Below are positions 32,881-34,910 of a stretch of 34,910 nt of DNA, in pieces (position 1 is the first letter of the stretch; each line of letters starts with the position of its first letter). The translations under genes were made by a program, and so were the position numbers. The notes beneath the pieces are model-generated. The model was not told where the DNA came from. It did no database searches and was given only the letters and a program-made list of their open reading frames with translations. The stretch is from positions 1-34,910 of the forward strand of contig JALFJR010000076.1 in NCBI GenBank assembly GCA_022775005.1. Direction: 5' to 3'. This stretch comes from Parabacteroides sp. Lineage in GTDB: Bacteria > Bacteroidota > Bacteroidia > Bacteroidales > Tannerellaceae.

Positions 32881-34716
32881 TTATTGCAATTTAATCGTTA
32901 CCTCATCCTTTCCTCCGTTTGCGGAATTGAGGGAGAGACGCAATGTAGTACCCTTGGGATTGGAGGTGGCAATCGTATAGCGGAAGGTCTCCGTGCTCTG
33001 TCCTTGCATACGGAAAGTGACCTCCTTACCGGCTGCTGTGGCAGGCTTGATGTAGCTTGTGCGGAACCATCCGGTCTCCTCCTCCGGCTTCTCGCTCTTG
33101 CCCGGCTCGACCAACGTACCCGAAGAGAGGGTAGCCGTGATCTTATCCGGCGTATAGCGATTCAAAAGGACAGAACGATCAGAAGCGGTCGGATAAACCT
33201 TGTCGTTCGCCACGTTCACCTCCACCTGATAGAGGTTGGGAGCCACCTGGCGCACCGTGTGGGTCGTGAACTTCAGCTGTGGCAACTGATTGATGCAATG
33301 CAAAACAAACATACATTGGCGTGCCGCTTCATCCTCGATATAACGTCCCGGCGGGGTACGGCCAATGTGCTTCTTCGAGGTACCCCCAATCCAGATCTTG
33401 CCCAATTGCGGATGCTCTACCTGATGCGGCTTCACCCAACCATCGCCACCGAGATCCAGCTCTACCCAGCGAGCGAACTCATCATCATCCACATAGCCAT
33501 CGTTGTTAGTGTCGGCATAGGAAGTGGGTGAGTTCCAAAGCTCGATCAGGTAAGAATAGGCACCCAACATATAATAGGTAGAAGCTAAGGTCTCACCATA
33601 CGCATTACCCTCTTCCGGGGTGTAATCCTTTAAGATATAGAGACCATCGCTGACGATGCGTTCCTGCACCGCCTTGTCGTGCGCATACTCCGGATCCACT
33701 GGGGTATCCCACTTGAAGGCATATTTGTCCGGCTTCTCTGCCGTACGATTCATATTGTAGCGACGCATCGCTGGTTTTGTAGCCTTGGGAGGCATCATAT
33801 ACATGATCAACTTACCGATATTATGGTAGTTGAAGTCCACCAAGATATTCTTGTGATCTTTCATGAACATCCAGACATTGCGAGTCTCCGGCTCAGAGAG
33901 TGGATAGCTCTTGCCCTGTTCCTTCGTGAAGTCGAAAGGGAAGTTACGGTTCGGGTCGATGCCGCCCAGGTCATCCTCGGCCATCTTGCCATCCCCATCG
34001 TTGTCATAACCCTCATTACCGATGCGACGGAAGCGGGTACCCTCCCACCAGTCAGCCTTGTCGATGCGGACGAAGCGCATGCCATCCTTGCTCAAGCGAT
34101 ACTCGCCTTCGGGATCCTCAGCATACATCACACTGAGTTCGCCATCGCCATCTACATCCTCAGTCATATCGTCGTCGTAAAGACCATCCTTGTCGTCGTC
34201 GATCGGACGGAACGGCTCACGCGGATTGTTCTCCGTGTTGGGATAACGTACATACGAATCATTGGCATCCACGTTCAGACCCGGCAGAATATAGACCGTT
34301 GAACGGTTCAACGCCTCATAAACCCGCTCATCATAGTCATAGCGGGTCAAGAGATACCAAGCCAAATAGAGTGAGCAGGTGATGCCGTTCACCTCATTGC
34401 CATGGATGGCGCCATCCACCCAAACGGCCGGTTTCTCGGTGTCCTTCCCCGTGTTCTTGGCCGTGATGGTCAGCACATACTGATCCCGTCCCATACGGCT
34501 CTTGCCAATCGACTCGATAGAGCAGAGGTTGGGGTATTTCTTCTGCATATCCTTCATGAGCTGCGTCCACTCGTCATAGTTGTAGTAGCGCTTCCAGTTG
34601 ACCACGAAATCGGTCTCCCCGTGCGGTGCGCCCATATTCGTCTGCTTCTTGCTTTGTGCCCATCCACTGCCCAGGCAGAGTAGGCAAGCCACAGCTAATA
34701 CTATCTGTTTTCTCAT
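32881..34716 (-). CDS. Exported M14 zinc carboxypeptidase
   Basis: Zinc peptidase of 611 residues with a signal peptide (about 1-21, ending GSGWAQ). The M14 domain has a complete active site: zinc ligands His105 and Glu108 (IHGNE) and His298 (NYHNIGK), substrate-binding Asn256-Arg257 (DPNRNFP) and catalytic Glu392 (YLIELWN). Four calcium-loop-like inserts of the type D-x-D/N-x-D-G start near residues 173, 187, 238 and 402; the last (DTNNDGYVDDDEF) is close to a textbook EF-hand loop. The C-terminal region (about 465-611) is beta-rich, ending TIKLQ. It would remove C-terminal residues from peptides outside the cytoplasm, and its stability may depend on calcium. The gene upstream ends 13 bp before its ATG, and the second M14 gene follows by 2 bp. 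Confidence 0.92.
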   Translation of the reverse strand: MRKQIVLAVACLLCLGSGWAQSKKQTNMGAPHGETDFVVNWKRYYNYDEWTQLMKDMQKKYPNLCSIESIGKSRMGRDQYVLTITAKNTGKDTEKPAVWVDGAIHGNEVNGITCSLYLAWYLLTRYDYDERVYEALNRSTVYILPGLNVDANDSYVRYPNTENNPREPFRPIDDDKDGLYDDDMTEDVDGDGELSVMYAEDPEGEYRLSKDGMRFVRIDKADWWEGTRFRRIGNEGYDNDGDGKMAEDDLGGIDPNRNFPFDFTKEQGKSYPLSEPETRNVWMFMKDHKNILVDFNYHNIGKLIMYMMPPKATKPAMRRYNMNRTAEKPDKYAFKWDTPVDPEYAHDKAVQERIVSDGLYILKDYTPEEGNAYGETLASTYYMLGAYSYLIELWNSPTSYADTNNDGYVDDDEFARWVELDLGGDGWVKPHQVEHPQLGKIWIGGTSKKHIGRTPPGRYIEDEAARQCMFVLHCINQLPQLKFTTHTVRQVAPNLYQVEVNVANDKVYPTASDRSVLLNRYTPDKITATLSSGTLVEPGKSEKPEEETGWFRTSYIKPATAAGKEVTFRMQGQSTETFRYTIATSNPKGTTLRLSLNSANGGKDEVTIKLQ

Positions 34717-34729
34717 CTTCCTTTCCTTT

Positions 34730-34910
34730 TTAATAGTTCACCTCTTTCATCACCGTGCCACCCTTCAAAGAGGAGGCTACGACCTTCAATTTCTCATGTC
34801 CCTCAACAGCGACCACCCAGCGAACGGTCCGTTTGTTGCCCTTCGGATCCTTGAAGCCGGGGATAGCCATCGTTCCGCTAAGGTTGCCCAATTTCTCCCA
34901 AGCAGAGCCA
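34730..34910 (-). CDS. C-terminal end of an unidentified, probably exported protein
   Basis: The last 59 codons of a gene whose 5' part is outside the window. The fragment is beta-rich (TVRWVVAVEGHEKLKVVAS, then GGTVMKEVNY and stop). It resembles in a general way the closing beta domains of the two M14 proteins that follow (a strand, a polar turn, a strand with K-L-x-V, then a Gly-rich turn), so a third M14 member is possible, but the fragment is too short to decide. It ends 13 bp before the next ATG and is very likely the upstream gene of the same operon. Confidence 0.6.
   Translation of the reverse strand, partial: GSAWEKLGNLSGTMAIPGFKDPKGNKRTVRWVVAVEGHEKLKVVASSLKGGTVMKEVNY

Overview
The window looks like chromosomal DNA from a Bacteroidales bacterium, most likely Parabacteroides or a close relative. 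This is inferred from three things. The division/cell-wall (dcw) gene order is the Bacteroidetes one, with no ddl or murF inside it. An RprX/RprY-type two-component pair is present. The promoter-like sites fit the Bacteroidetes pattern (TTTG, a 19-21 nt spacer, then TAnnTTTG). There are no tRNA or rRNA genes, no CRISPR array and no intact transposase.

Layout. Bases 1-684 hold the end of an outer-membrane beta-barrel gene. Bases 869-3162 encode a sensor kinase and response regulator pair. Bases 3163-5165 are a degraded accessory patch: hairpins, a decamer repeat, a good promoter, and a broken DUF3987-type P-loop gene with a frameshift at an A8 run and an in-frame amber codon. From 21947 down to 5187 on the minus strand, 14 genes run almost without gaps: rsmH-ftsL-ftsI-murE-mraY-murD-ftsW-murG-murC-ftsQ-ftsA-ftsZ-yqeY-cstA. 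They supply the lipid II pathway (MurC, D, E, G and MraY), septal synthesis (FtsW/FtsI) and the divisome (FtsL, Q, A, Z). The usual first gene, mraZ, is absent.

Bases 22265-26495 on the plus strand hold a MerR/GyrI-type regulator, a secreted ThuA-domain protein, and a three-gene cassette. The cassette encodes an ECF sigma factor, a one-TM probable anti-sigma factor, and an exported protein with about eight short beta-solenoid-like repeats.

Bases 26806-34910 on the minus strand are a secreted hydrolase locus: the end of an unidentified gene, two M14 zinc carboxypeptidases with four calcium-loop insertions each, a C69 dipeptidase, a GH130-type lipoprotein and an exported bleomycin-hydrolase-like C1 peptidase. 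Together they could break peptides down to amino acids outside the cytoplasm. One M14 paralogue has lost a canonical zinc-ligand histidine.

The least explained structures are non-coding: a 22-bp-period repeat found in two distant intergenic regions, a nested inverted repeat behind merR, and a 217-bp AT-rich element bounded by 23-bp inverted repeats. I see no clear defence system, secretion system or biosynthetic cluster. The best candidates for something little described are the sigma/anti-sigma/solenoid cassette and the paired M14 enzymes.
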